Origin: JANXQG01 sp963804375
Lineage (GTDB): Bacteria; Planctomycetota; Planctomycetia; Pirellulales; Thermoguttaceae
DNA: 64,000 bases
NCBI GenBank assembly: GCA_963804375.1
Contig: CAWDQE010000018.1
Span: 372,001 to 436,000 of the forward strand
Direction: 5' to 3'
In this document: piece after piece, positions 18,201-26,686 of the stretch
How the letters are laid out: every line of letters starts with the position of its first letter
Numbering within the stretch: the stretch's first letter is position 1
Program-made: the position numbers and the translations under genes
Notes under the pieces: generated by a model
The model's input: only the letters and a program-made list of their open reading frames with translations
Told to the model about the DNA's origin: nothing
Database searches by the model: none

Positions 18201-19109
18201 CGCAACCCGACGAGTTATGTCTATCTGAAGGGAGAGGCCACGCTCCAAACGGTCGTCGGCCGCGGCGGATCGATTGAGGTCTTGTTCAGCGACAACAACG
18301 GGCTGGATTGGCGGGAGGTGGCCCGCATCGATGCCGGAGGCCGGCGGCAGATCGACCTTGGCAAGCTCATCCTCCGCCGCTACGACTATCGCCTCCGACT
18401 GGTGTTCAAGGGGCCCGGCACGGGGTTGGACGGGCTGGCCTTCCGTCACGACATCCAGCACTCGCAACGCCCCTTGCCCGCCTTGGACAAGGGCGAGAAC
18501 ACGATCGCCTTCTCGGCCGGACCGCAGGAGGGGATAATCAGCATCGAGGGTTCGTCGGACGTGGCGAACAAGGGCCGCCAGTTGGTCTACACCAACTTCC
18601 ATCCGCAATCGCGGAATCTACAGGACCGCCTCCTGATCGATCCGGCAAAACGCGACGGCGAGCTGAGCTACACCTTGGAAACGCCCGGCGACATGACCCG
18701 GATGAGCATCGCCACGCACTACCGCGCCCGCGACCCGCGTGGCGGCTGGGACGTGCAGGTCTCGTTCGACGGCGGGAAGGTCTTCAAGACGGTTGGCAGG
18801 TGCCCCGGGCCCGCGGTGTCGATGGGCAGCTTCGTCGAGGTGAAAGACATTCCCGCCGGCACGCGGTCCGCCGTGGTCCGCTGGTCGGGCACTACCGGAT
18901 ACAACGCGACGATGATCTTCAACCACCGCATCGATGCCGATTACCAGTTGCCGAATTCGGGCTTCCGGCCCGTGAAGATCACCTACCTGTGGGATGAGGA
19001 CGGTGTTGAGAAGTCCGACGTTCACGTGGCCCGCAAGGAAGCGGAGAGCTACGTGATTCGCTGTACGCGCAAACCGCGGATGAAGTCGATTGCACTCGAA
19101 CTGGAGTAA
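15223..19109 (+). CDS. Secreted fusion: glycoside-hydrolase-like barrel plus transglutaminase-like domain, one frameshift
   Basis: A roughly 1,295-residue secreted protein. GTG 15223 follows TAGGAGACA and opens a signal peptide (FFVSASIALAEDAG). The first half is a TIM-barrel hydrolase-like domain interrupted by a jelly-roll, carbohydrate-binding-like insert (about 165-310). After DADNV-like sequence near 16558 the frame shifts; one missing C restores the continuation CAEIIARTDPGKPILAWND. The second half has a transglutaminase-type triad (Cys in GHSYCGVAA, His in AAHVVPEI, Asp in HMLDAS) and beta-rich C-terminal domains. A 141-base inverted-repeat element flanked by 18-base direct repeats sits exactly at the junction (16979-17119) and keeps the frame. 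These may once have been two genes. The substrate is unknown; a glycan or peptidoglycan target is plausible. Confidence 0.75.
16979..17119. mobile_element. MITE-like element inserted in frame
   Basis: The 141-base element has terminal inverted repeats AGGGTGGGAC (16983-16992) and GTCCCACCCT (17106-17115), and nested inner arms TGGTGGGCCG and CGGCCCACCA. It is flanked by an identical 18-base direct repeat, AGACGACGCGCCCGGCGT, at 16961-16978 and 17120-17137. Element plus one repeat is 159 bases, exactly 53 codons, so the host frame stays open. It has no coding capacity of its own. Confidence 0.8.
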
Positions 19110-19150
19110 GGCGGCAACACGCCGCACTTCGCGCGGCTGCAAATGACAGC

Positions 19151-19204
19151 AACCCGAAGCGTAAGCGAGGAAATGCGTTATGGCCCTCGCTTACGCTTCG
19201 GGTT
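19151..19204. repeat. Palindromic repeat, AACCCGAAGCG family
   Basis: The arms AACCCGAAGCGTAAGCGAGG (19151-19170) and its exact reverse complement (19185-19204) surround a 14-base loop in the gap between two plus-strand genes. A half copy is at 13567-13586, and a shorter-stem relative is at 53364-53411. It may act as a terminator after the preceding gene, but its recurrence shows that it is a dispersed repeat. Confidence 0.85.
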
Positions 19205-19369
19205 ACTATCGAACGCGTCAATCTTACCCGCGTGCCGAATGACTGGCGTTCCGTGCGCCACTTGATTAACATGATGGGAAGCGGCCGCTCGGAGCGTGTC
19301 CGACCGTAGTCCGATCAGAAAATGTCAACTCAATCAACCGATTCCCCACCCTGAATGCCGCCGATTGCC

Positions 19370-21574
19370 ATGAAACACATCTATCCAGCCGTCCTTGCAC
19401 TTCTTTGCTCTGCTTGCAGTTTGCTCGCGCCTCCTGTTTGGGCCGAGGGAAAGCCTGCGACGGCGCCGCCCACATACATTACGCTCGACGGCCACGCGCG
19501 GACGCATGGCAATGCGATCGGGCCAGACACGTTCATCCATCGCGTGGAAACGCCCGTGTTGCAGTTGATGCGCACGCCGTCGCCGTCGCCCAAAGGCACC
19601 GTTCTGCTCTTCCCCGGCGGCGGCTATTCCATCCTGGCGGTCGGGCACGAAGGCACGGCCACGGCCGGTTTTCTCAATGCCCAAGGTTTTGACGTTGCCA
19701 TCCTGGAGTACACCATCGCCTCCGGCCCTGCCACGCGCGATCGCGCAATGGCCAACGCCCTGGCTGCCTGGCGACTGATCAAGGCCAAGGCGGCGAGGCT
19801 GGGATTGCACGGCGGCCGATTCGGCGTGATGGGCTATTCCGCCGGGGGCCATCTGGCGGCGAGGCTGACGTCGTATCTGGCCGAAAACGAGCAGCCCGAC
19901 AACGTGATGCTGATTTACCCGGCCTACCTCGAGGAGACGGCGCCGGGCACGCGCGTGGCACTGGTCAGGCCGCCCGCCGCGCCGGCGGGACGACTCTTTG
20001 TGACCATTGCCGCCAACGACAACGCCAACTGGGTATCGAGCTGCCGCGAATACTCGGCCGTCTGGAAGGAGACCGGCGGCGAGGCCCGGCTGGAAATCCT
20101 CAAGGACGGCGGGCATGGCTTCGGAATCAAGACAGACTTGCCCGGCGATGCGAAGCGATGGCCGGACTTGCTCGCCGATTTCCTGCGGGCCCCGCCCGTC
20201 GCCAGGCCGCGGGTCAACCCGGCAGCAATCGCCGTGTCGCAAGGCTGCGACGGCCGCCACCGGCAAAAATGCGCGGCCGTCGCCAAGGAGAAGTTCGACC
20301 TGATCATGATCGGCGACTCGATCACGCAGAACTTCGAGAAGCCCGAATACCAAGGCGTGTGGAACCAGTTCTTCGCGCCGCGCCGGGCGCTGAACCTGGG
20401 CTACTCCGGCGCTCGCACCGAGAACATCCTTTGGAACATCGCCAACGGCGAGCTCGACGGCCAGTCGCCCAAAGTCATCACGCTGATGATCGGCACCAAC
20501 AACGCCGACGCCAAGAATTACCCGACGCATCACAATGGCGAGCAGATCGCCGGCGGCATCAAGGCCATCGTCGCGGCGCTCAAGGCGAAATGCCCGGATT
20601 CCAAAATCCTCCTCTTGCGCTGCTTCCCTGGGGCCTATGGCGGCCCCGGTCCAACCTCCCACCGCGCCGCCCTGGATCGCGCTTCCGAGCTGGCGATGAC
20701 CCTTGCCGACAACCGCCAGGTCTTCTTCTGCGACGTGAACCATGTCTTCCTCAATCTCGACGGCTCGATCAAGCGCGAGTTGATGCCCGATTGGCTGCAT
20801 CCGAATCCCGAGGGCGCCGAGCGCTGGGCACAGGCCATGGAGCCGATGCTGTCTGAATTGATGGGCGACGCGTCGCGCGACACGGAAATACCCGTCAACA
20901 CCGCCGTCGTGCCGGTCCCCAAATTGGAAGACGACTCCTACGATTGGAATGCGCGACACGCGGCAGTCATGCGAGTGAAAGGGGAAATCAAGCCCGAGAT
21001 CGTGCTGATCGGCGACTCGATCACGCACTTTTGGGGTGGTGAACCGAGGGCCAACCAGGCCAACGGCCCAAAGGCCTTTGCATCGGTCTTCGCCCCGTAT
21101 CGCGTGCTGAATCTCGGTTTTGGCTGGGACCGCACGCAGAACGTCCTCTGGCGACTCGACCACGGCGAGCTCGACGGCCTGCATCCGCGGACCGTCGTCA
21201 TCCACATCGGCACGAACAACACCAGCCAGACCGAGCACGCCCGCCGGAACACGCCGGCCGAGATCGTCGAGGGCATCGCGGCGATCTGCGCCCGCGTGCG
21301 TTCAAAGACGCCCGGCGCGCGGATCATCCTCGTGCAGGTCATGCCGCGCGAGGAAAAGCCCGACAATCCCCGCCGGGCACAGATCGCCGGAATCAATCGA
21401 TTGCTGGTGGAATTTGCCCAAGCGAACCATCTGGATCTGCTCGACCTGGCGCCGAAATTGCTCGAGCCCGACGGCACGCTGCCGAGGTCGCTGATGCCGG
21501 ACTTTTGTCATCCCAACGAGAAAGGCTACGCGATCTGGGCCGACGCCCTGAGACCGCTGTTGGGGCCGGGGTAA
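19370..21574 (+). CDS. Secreted three-domain esterase: alpha/beta hydrolase plus two SGNH domains
   Basis: A 734-residue secreted protein with three hydrolase domains in a row. After a signal peptide (MKHIYPAVLALLCSAC... to PVWA) comes an alpha/beta hydrolase with oxyanion motif PGGGY, nucleophile elbow GYSAGG and His in GGHGFG (about 45-285). Two SGNH/GDSL domains follow. The first has GDSITQNF, GTNN and DWLHPN; the second has GDSITHFWGG, GTNN and DFCHPN. All three active sites look complete, which suggests removal of acetyl or other ester groups from a polysaccharide. I chose ATG 19370 over 19355 because the signal peptide begins there. It lies just upstream of a PQQ-propeller gene in the polysaccharide region. 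Confidence 0.9.
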   Translation: MKHIYPAVLALLCSACSLLAPPVWAEGKPATAPPTYITLDGHARTHGNAIGPDTFIHRVETPVLQLMRTPSPSPKGTVLLFPGGGYSILAVGHEGTATAGFLNAQGFDVAILEYTIASGPATRDRAMANALAAWRLIKAKAARLGLHGGRFGVMGYSAGGHLAARLTSYLAENEQPDNVMLIYPAYLEETAPGTRVALVRPPAAPAGRLFVTIAANDNANWVSSCREYSAVWKETGGEARLEILKDGGHGFGIKTDLPGDAKRWPDLLADFLRAPPVARPRVNPAAIAVSQGCDGRHRQKCAAVAKEKFDLIMIGDSITQNFEKPEYQGVWNQFFAPRRALNLGYSGARTENILWNIANGELDGQSPKVITLMIGTNNADAKNYPTHHNGEQIAGGIKAIVAALKAKCPDSKILLLRCFPGAYGGPGPTSHRAALDRASELAMTLADNRQVFFCDVNHVFLNLDGSIKRELMPDWLHPNPEGAERWAQAMEPMLSELMGDASRDTEIPVNTAVVPVPKLEDDSYDWNARHAAVMRVKGEIKPEIVLIGDSITHFWGGEPRANQANGPKAFASVFAPYRVLNLGFGWDRTQNVLWRLDHGELDGLHPRTVVIHIGTNNTSQTEHARRNTPAEIVEGIAAICARVRSKTPGARIILVQVMPREEKPDNPRRAQIAGINRLLVEFAQANHLDLLDLAPKLLEPDGTLPRSLMPDFCHPNEKGYAIWADALRPLLGPG

Positions 21575-21587
21575 AAAGGCATACATC

Positions 21588-23156
21588 ATGCGCCGGTTTC
21601 AAATTGCCCGAATCAACGTCTGTGGTCTCAAGGCCCTCGTCTTTTCACTGGCGATGACCGCCGTGCTGTGCGCGTCGGGCAAGGACTGGCCGCAATGGTG
21701 CGGGTCCGACGGGAAGAACATGGTATCGGAGGAGAAGGGTCTTCCCGCGTCGTTCTCGCCAGGCCAGAAACGGAGCAACGGAACGATCGACCTGTCCAAG
21801 GCGAGCAATGTGAAATGGGGAGTGAAACTGGGCGACGCCTTCTATTCCACCCCTTCGGTAGCCGGCGGAAAGGTATACGTCGGCGGCCTGGACGGGACCA
21901 ATGGCATCTTGGTTTGCTTTGACGCCGCCAGCGGCAAGCGCCTTTGGCAATGGAAGGCCCCGCCGCGCGAGGTCCCGCACGATATCGACGGTTTCTCGAT
22001 CGGGATCGGTTCCATTCCGCAGCAGATCGGGGTTTGCTCGTCGGCGGCGGTCGAAGGGGACCGCGTCTATTTCGTTTCCAACCGCTTCGACGTGCTTTGC
22101 CTGGATGCGGCCGGGTCGCGGGCGAAGCCCGGCGACGCTCGAGTCCTATGGACCTACGACACGTGGAAGGAACTGGGCGTGTTTCCCTGCGATGCCGCCA
22201 ACGCTTCTCCACTGATCGTGGGCGATCTGCTCTACGTGACCACCAGCAACGGCGTGGATCGCAACACCTTCCACGATCCGGCCAAGGAGAAGAACCGCAA
22301 GATACCGGCCCCCAATGCGCCGAACCTGATCGTGTTCGACAAGCGGGACGGTCGACTCGTGGCTACCGATGACGCGCCCATCATGCCCCATATCCTGCAC
22401 GGCCAGTGGTCTTCGCCTTCCACGGGCATGGTGGATGGGCGAAGGCTGGTTTTTTTCGGCGGTGGCGACGGGATCTGCTATGCCTTCGAAGCCCTGGCGT
22501 CGGTGCCCGAGAAACCCGTGCGGCTGAAGACCATCTGGTCCTGCGACTGCATCCCGCCGGAGTACAAAGCCGCCGGCGAGCGGGACCCGATCACGCATTA
22601 CTGCCTGGGTGACAAGAGGGTGCACGGCACGCTGAATCATAACGACGGCCGGTTCGTCGGCCGCAGCGAAATCATCGCCACGCCGGTCTTGGTGAGCGAT
22701 CGCGTGTATGTCGCCATCGGGCGCGATCCGGCCCATGGGCGCGGCCGCGGCGCCTTGCACTGCATCGACCCACGTGGGCGCGGCGACATCACGGCCAGCG
22801 GCAAGGTCTGGACCTACCAGGGCCTGGATCGAACGCTTTCGACCGTCTCGGTAGTCGACGGGCTGCTCTACGTATGCGATGTGGGAGGCCGGCTGCACTG
22901 CCTGGACGCCGAGACGGGCAGGTGCCACTGGATCCACGATACGAACTGTGAGATTTGGGGATCGACGCTGGTGGCGGACGGCAAAGTCTACATGCCCACC
23001 TCCAAAGGACTGTGGGTGCTGGCGGCCGGCAAGGAGCTAAAGGTCCTCGCGCACATCAGCCTTGGCGGCAAAGTGTACGCCTCGCCCGTCGTGGCCAACG
23101 GCACGCTCTACGTTGCCACCAACGCCGGTTGGTTATGGGCGGTCGGGCGGCAGTAA
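21588..23156 (+). CDS. Secreted PQQ-type beta-propeller protein
   Basis: A 522-residue exported protein with a hydrophobic N-terminal segment (LVFSLAMTAVLCASG), then repeated blades of the PQQ-binding-like type, such as GGKVYVGGLDG, GDRVYFVSNR, DRVYVAIGR and GGRLHCLDAETGRCHW. Many planctomycete proteins of this outer-membrane-assembly-like propeller family are encoded beside carbohydrate genes; their function is not established, and no catalytic residues of quinoprotein dehydrogenases are evident. Only 13 bases separate it from the esterase stop, so the two are probably co-transcribed. The region after it to the tRNA holds no gene. Confidence 0.85.
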   Translation: MRRFQIARINVCGLKALVFSLAMTAVLCASGKDWPQWCGSDGKNMVSEEKGLPASFSPGQKRSNGTIDLSKASNVKWGVKLGDAFYSTPSVAGGKVYVGGLDGTNGILVCFDAASGKRLWQWKAPPREVPHDIDGFSIGIGSIPQQIGVCSSAAVEGDRVYFVSNRFDVLCLDAAGSRAKPGDARVLWTYDTWKELGVFPCDAANASPLIVGDLLYVTTSNGVDRNTFHDPAKEKNRKIPAPNAPNLIVFDKRDGRLVATDDAPIMPHILHGQWSSPSTGMVDGRRLVFFGGGDGICYAFEALASVPEKPVRLKTIWSCDCIPPEYKAAGERDPITHYCLGDKRVHGTLNHNDGRFVGRSEIIATPVLVSDRVYVAIGRDPAHGRGRGALHCIDPRGRGDITASGKVWTYQGLDRTLSTVSVVDGLLYVCDVGGRLHCLDAETGRCHWIHDTNCEIWGSTLVADGKVYMPTSKGLWVLAAGKELKVLAHISLGGKVYASPVVANGTLYVATNAGWLWAVGRQ

Positions 23157-23394
23157 GCATCGCCCGGGCGACGTTGCCATCCCAACTGCCGACCGGTATA
23201 CTTTGCGCAAAGAGCGGGAAATCAGGGTAAGGTTTTCGGGGCTTGCCTGCCGACGTATTAAGTGTTAAATTCATTATCATCGGACGCGTGGGAATAACAG
23301 AATGGCATCCCCAATTATGGGGTCAAATCATGTGTCACTGTTGTTGCCACCGGTTGCGATGAAAAGTCATTAGTCATTATGTGATAAAGAGTTA

Positions 23395-23466
23395 GGCCCC
23401 GTAGCCAAGTGGCTAAGGCAGCGGATTGCAAATCCGCCATCATCAGTTCGACTCTGATCGGGGCCT
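23395..23466 (+). tRNA. tRNA-Cys (GCA)
   Basis: The acceptor stem GGCCCCG (23395-23401) pairs with CGGGGCC (23459-23465) and is followed by discriminator T, as expected for tRNA-Cys. The anticodon arm CGGATTGCAAATCCG gives anticodon GCA. The T-loop GTTCGACTC is standard. CCA is not encoded. Confidence 0.97.
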
Positions 23467-23666
23467 CTTCACTTAACCCTTTGCCAGATAAGGCTTAACG
23501 GGCTCGGCATCGCCGGGCCCGCTGACGTTCTTGGAGGCAAATGTAAGCGATTCCACTAGCCAGACTCGGAAGACTCAATGCAGCCTGCGCGGGCTGCACT
23601 GGTTCTTCGTTGCGTGCAGCACATATTTCTCGCACATTGCCGAAACCGCCAGGCACTTTGGCGCTG

Positions 23667-24086
23667 TTAGGCCGGCAACGAGTCCGAAGGAGGTCCGCCC
23701 GCCAACTCGACGATTTCGAGGAAGGTGCAGTACTCCGGCCCGAACTGCTCGAGGAAATAGACGGAGTAGCAGCGGTCGAACACGTGCAGCGGCAGCGTGA
23801 CAACCGTGCCCAGGTAAGGGAGGAACCCGATGCAACAGGTTGCGCAGCCCAACATCACGCTAATGATGCCGATCGCGATGCGAAGCAAGAATTGCATGAG
23901 CAGGAACAACAGAAAGGAACCAACGTTGCCCGGCAGCAGCGCCGCGCGGAACTCCCGCCACGCCGGCAGTACCGTTTGCTGCCGCAGGTACATCAGCGGG
24001 GCCACGAAATTGTGCGTACACCATGCGATGAGCCCGAATATGAGCATCAGCGGCAAGATAGCAAGTCCCAGTAGCAGGGCCTCCAT
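23667..24086 (-). CDS. Multi-pass membrane protein, possibly truncated
   Basis: A 139-residue protein with about three membrane segments: residues 3-22, a second at about 55-75 and a third at about 76-95 containing a Cys-rich CATCC turn. The C-terminus (YSVYFLEQFGPEYCTFLEIV) resembles the end of longer multi-pass planctomycete membrane proteins as far as I can recall, so this may be a C-terminal piece of a larger gene. The start at 24086 is the first ATG, but the frame stays open upstream. It runs divergently from the propeller gene at 24228. Function unknown. Confidence 0.55.
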   Translation of the reverse strand: MEALLLGLAILPLMLIFGLIAWCTHNFVAPLMYLRQQTVLPAWREFRAALLPGNVGSFLLFLLMQFLLRIAIGIISVMLGCATCCIGFLPYLGTVVTLPLHVFDRCYSVYFLEQFGPEYCTFLEIVELAGGPPSDSLPA

Positions 24087-24227
24087 CGCATGGTCTCCGA
24101 ACCGTGCTGCTTGAATAAGGCATGGTCAGCGGGAGAGTTGCCAGGCGGCTATCCAGCGGCGATAATCGCCGATGCTGCGCTCGTAGCGGATGGCCATTCA
24201 CGAGAGAACCACCGGATAATACGCGAA

Positions 24228-25586
24228 ATGAAAATGAAACCTACCGTCCTGATGATCGTGGCGACATTGCTCGCCGGGTCGAGTCCCCCGGCCTCGCTGG
24301 CGGCAAATGCCGTTTGGCCGCAGTTCCTGGGGCCGGGCTCGCGGGCGCTATCCTCCAATGCCAACCTGCCGGATCGCTGGTCGGCCACGGAGAACGTCGC
24401 CTGGAAAACACAGATTCCGGGACGAGGCTGGTCGTCGCCCATCGCGTGGGGCGACCGCGTGTTCGTCACCACCGTGGTCGGCCAGGACGATGTGGAGCTG
24501 CCGCAGAAAGGGCTCTATCGCGGCGGCGAGCGCCCGGATACAGCACCCTCGGAACACCAATGGAAGGTGCTGTGCCTGGACTTGCCCTCGGGCAAGCTGC
24601 TCTGGGAACAACTCGTGCATCGGGGCGTAGCGCCCGGCCCGAGGCACGTCAAGAACAGTTACGCCTCGGAGACGCCGGTAACGGATGGCGAGCGGGTGTA
24701 CGCTTACTTCGGGAACGTGGGCGTGTTCTGCCTCGACATGGAAGGCCGCCCGGTATGGTCGAAGTCGCTTCCGCCGCACGCGACGCGGCACGGCTGGGGT
24801 ACCGCCGCGTCGCCGGTGCTGCATCGGGACCGGCTGTATCTGGTCAACGACAACGACGAGCAGTCTTGTCTTCTTGCCTTGGACAAGCACACCGGCAAGC
24901 AGGCATGGCGCGTCGATCGGGATGAGAAAAGCAATTGGTCCACGCCCTACGTCTGGGAGAACGCGCAGCGAACGGAGATCGTGACGCCCGGCTCGGACAA
25001 GGTCCGCGCCTATGGCCTGGATGGGAAACTCCTCTGGTGGTTCAAGGGGATGTCGAGCATCACCATCGCCACGCCATATGCGGACCGGGGCCTGTTGTAC
25101 GTCAGCTCGGGCTTCGTCGCCGACAAGCAGCGGCCCCTGTATGCGATTCGACCCGGCGCAAGCGGAGACATTTCGCTCGCGCCCGAGCAGACGAGCAACG
25201 CGGCCATTGCCTGGAGCAATCCGACCGCTGCGCCCTACAACCCGACAACGCTGGTCTATCAGGGACGGCTCTATGTCCTTTACGACCGGGGACTGCTGGC
25301 CGCTTTCGACTCGCGAACGGGCAAGCCGCTTTTCGAGCAGCAGCGGCTGCCGGACGGCAAACACTTCACGGCGTCGCCCTGGGCGCACAACGGCCGCGTG
25401 TTCTGCCTGAATGAGGACGGCGTGACGTTCGCGGTCCGCGCCGGCGACAAGTTCGAGCTGCTGGGCACTAACAAGCTGGCCGACGACAACATGTGCCTGG
25501 CTACGCCCGCCATGGTCGGAGATCGGTTGCTGATCCGCACGTCGGCCCGGATCTACTGCATACGGAACGGTGTTTCAAACCCGTGA
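24228..25586 (+). CDS. Secreted PQQ-type beta-propeller protein (second copy)
   Basis: A 452-residue exported propeller protein. The signal peptide MKMKPTVLMIVATLLAGSSP ends near LAAN and is followed by WPQFLGPGSRALS, the usual opening of these planctomycete propellers, and blades such as GERVYAYFGNVGVFCLD and GRLYVLYDRGLLAAFD. Upstream in-frame codons to 24090 are ignored because the signal peptide starts at ATG 24228. It is related in fold but not close in sequence to the protein at 21588-23156. Its end overlaps the convergent alpha/beta hydrolase gene by 34 bases, so the two transcripts are antisense at their 3' ends. Confidence 0.87.
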   Translation: MKMKPTVLMIVATLLAGSSPPASLAANAVWPQFLGPGSRALSSNANLPDRWSATENVAWKTQIPGRGWSSPIAWGDRVFVTTVVGQDDVELPQKGLYRGGERPDTAPSEHQWKVLCLDLPSGKLLWEQLVHRGVAPGPRHVKNSYASETPVTDGERVYAYFGNVGVFCLDMEGRPVWSKSLPPHATRHGWGTAASPVLHRDRLYLVNDNDEQSCLLALDKHTGKQAWRVDRDEKSNWSTPYVWENAQRTEIVTPGSDKVRAYGLDGKLLWWFKGMSSITIATPYADRGLLYVSSGFVADKQRPLYAIRPGASGDISLAPEQTSNAAIAWSNPTAAPYNPTTLVYQGRLYVLYDRGLLAAFDSRTGKPLFEQQRLPDGKHFTASPWAHNGRVFCLNEDGVTFAVRAGDKFELLGTNKLADDNMCLATPAMVGDRLLIRTSARIYCIRNGVSNP

Positions 25587-26491
25587 ATGGGGCCAGCGTT
25601 TTCAAGGGGTCTATCGAGGAAACTCAGCAGCGTCGTCCTGTAGAGTTCTGGGTTGGCGCGATCCAGATCCACATGCTGCGCCCCGTCGAATACCACCAGC
25701 CTGGCGTGCGACTCGATGCGACGGAACATCGCCGTCACTTCGTCAAGATGGGCGTGGCGGTCCGCCGAGCCGGTGACAAACACCACCGGCACATTCTCGG
25801 GAATGTCTTGGACGTGGTCGTAGGGCGAAACCTGATCGGGATCGACCGGCAGGAAGACGGGGGCCCACAGCCGCAGGCCGCCGTAGGCGATCCAGTCCAG
25901 GACCGGCGGCAGATAGTGCTGCAGCCTGTTCCAAGTCGCGCTCTTCAGGTCCTTGAAGGGCTGTTCCAGGAAGTAGCCCGCAACTCGTCCGTTCAGGTCT
26001 TTGGCGGCGAAGATCGCCGTCGCAGCCCCCAGAGAACGCCCCACGATGTAGATCGGCCGCCGGGGACACTCCTTCTGGAGAAACTCCACGGCCGCCACGA
26101 CATCATGCCGGGCACTCAAGCCGAGGTCGTTGACCTCGCCCGTCGAATCTCCGTGCGTACGGAGAGTGACAGCCAGCACCGTGAAATGGGCTTCTGCCAG
26201 GTATTGCATCACGGGCAACATTTGGCTGCGCAAGTTGCGGTAGCCGTGGAGCAGCAGAACGCAGCCCTTCTGCCGATCGCCGCGCACGAGCCACGCGCCA
26301 AGCTCCTGGCCGTCGTTCGTTTGCAAACGGCGGGGTTCCACTTCCGCCCACGCGACCTGGGGAGGCGGTTCGGGGAAAGGCGGGCGTGGCCGCCTCGTGA
26401 GCTTCCAGGCGACGAATGCCGAAGAACCAAACCAGACGACCAGTCCGGCCAAGAGGATTACCAACAGTCTTCGTTTCGTGAGCTTCAGCAT
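25553..26491 (-). CDS. Membrane-anchored alpha/beta hydrolase
   Basis: A 312-residue protein with one N-terminal membrane segment (LLVILLAGLVVWFGSSAFVAW, about 9-29) and an alpha/beta hydrolase domain. The oxyanion motif is LLHGY, the nucleophile elbow GRSLGAA, the acid is in GSADRHAH and the catalytic His is in GAQHVD. It resembles the BEM46/YqkD group of serine hydrolases, whose substrates are unknown. The catalytic domain probably lies outside the cytoplasmic membrane. It is convergent with the propeller gene and shares its last 34 bases. Confidence 0.85.
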   Translation of the reverse strand: MLKLTKRRLLVILLAGLVVWFGSSAFVAWKLTRRPRPPFPEPPPQVAWAEVEPRRLQTNDGQELGAWLVRGDRQKGCVLLLHGYRNLRSQMLPVMQYLAEAHFTVLAVTLRTHGDSTGEVNDLGLSARHDVVAAVEFLQKECPRRPIYIVGRSLGAATAIFAAKDLNGRVAGYFLEQPFKDLKSATWNRLQHYLPPVLDWIAYGGLRLWAPVFLPVDPDQVSPYDHVQDIPENVPVVFVTGSADRHAHLDEVTAMFRRIESHARLVVFDGAQHVDLDRANPELYRTTLLSFLDRPLENAGPIHGFETPFRMQ

Positions 26492-26686
26492 CGAACGCTC
26501 GATTGCATGGTGCGATGGTCCATGAGGGAAGGGAAATCCAGCAATTTATTCTACCGGGCTGGGGACGTTGGTGGAATAGGCGCGGGAACCGGACGGTTTG
26601 CCGTAATGCCTGAGAAGTTGTACGCCGCGGGCCGGCACTGTAGACTGTGGGAATTCATGCCATATCAACCGGAAAGGACCAATACC

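Noticed and set aside
23395..23466. tRNA-Cys as attachment site of an integrated element
   Set aside because: No integrase and no second copy of the tRNA 3' end were noticed nearby.
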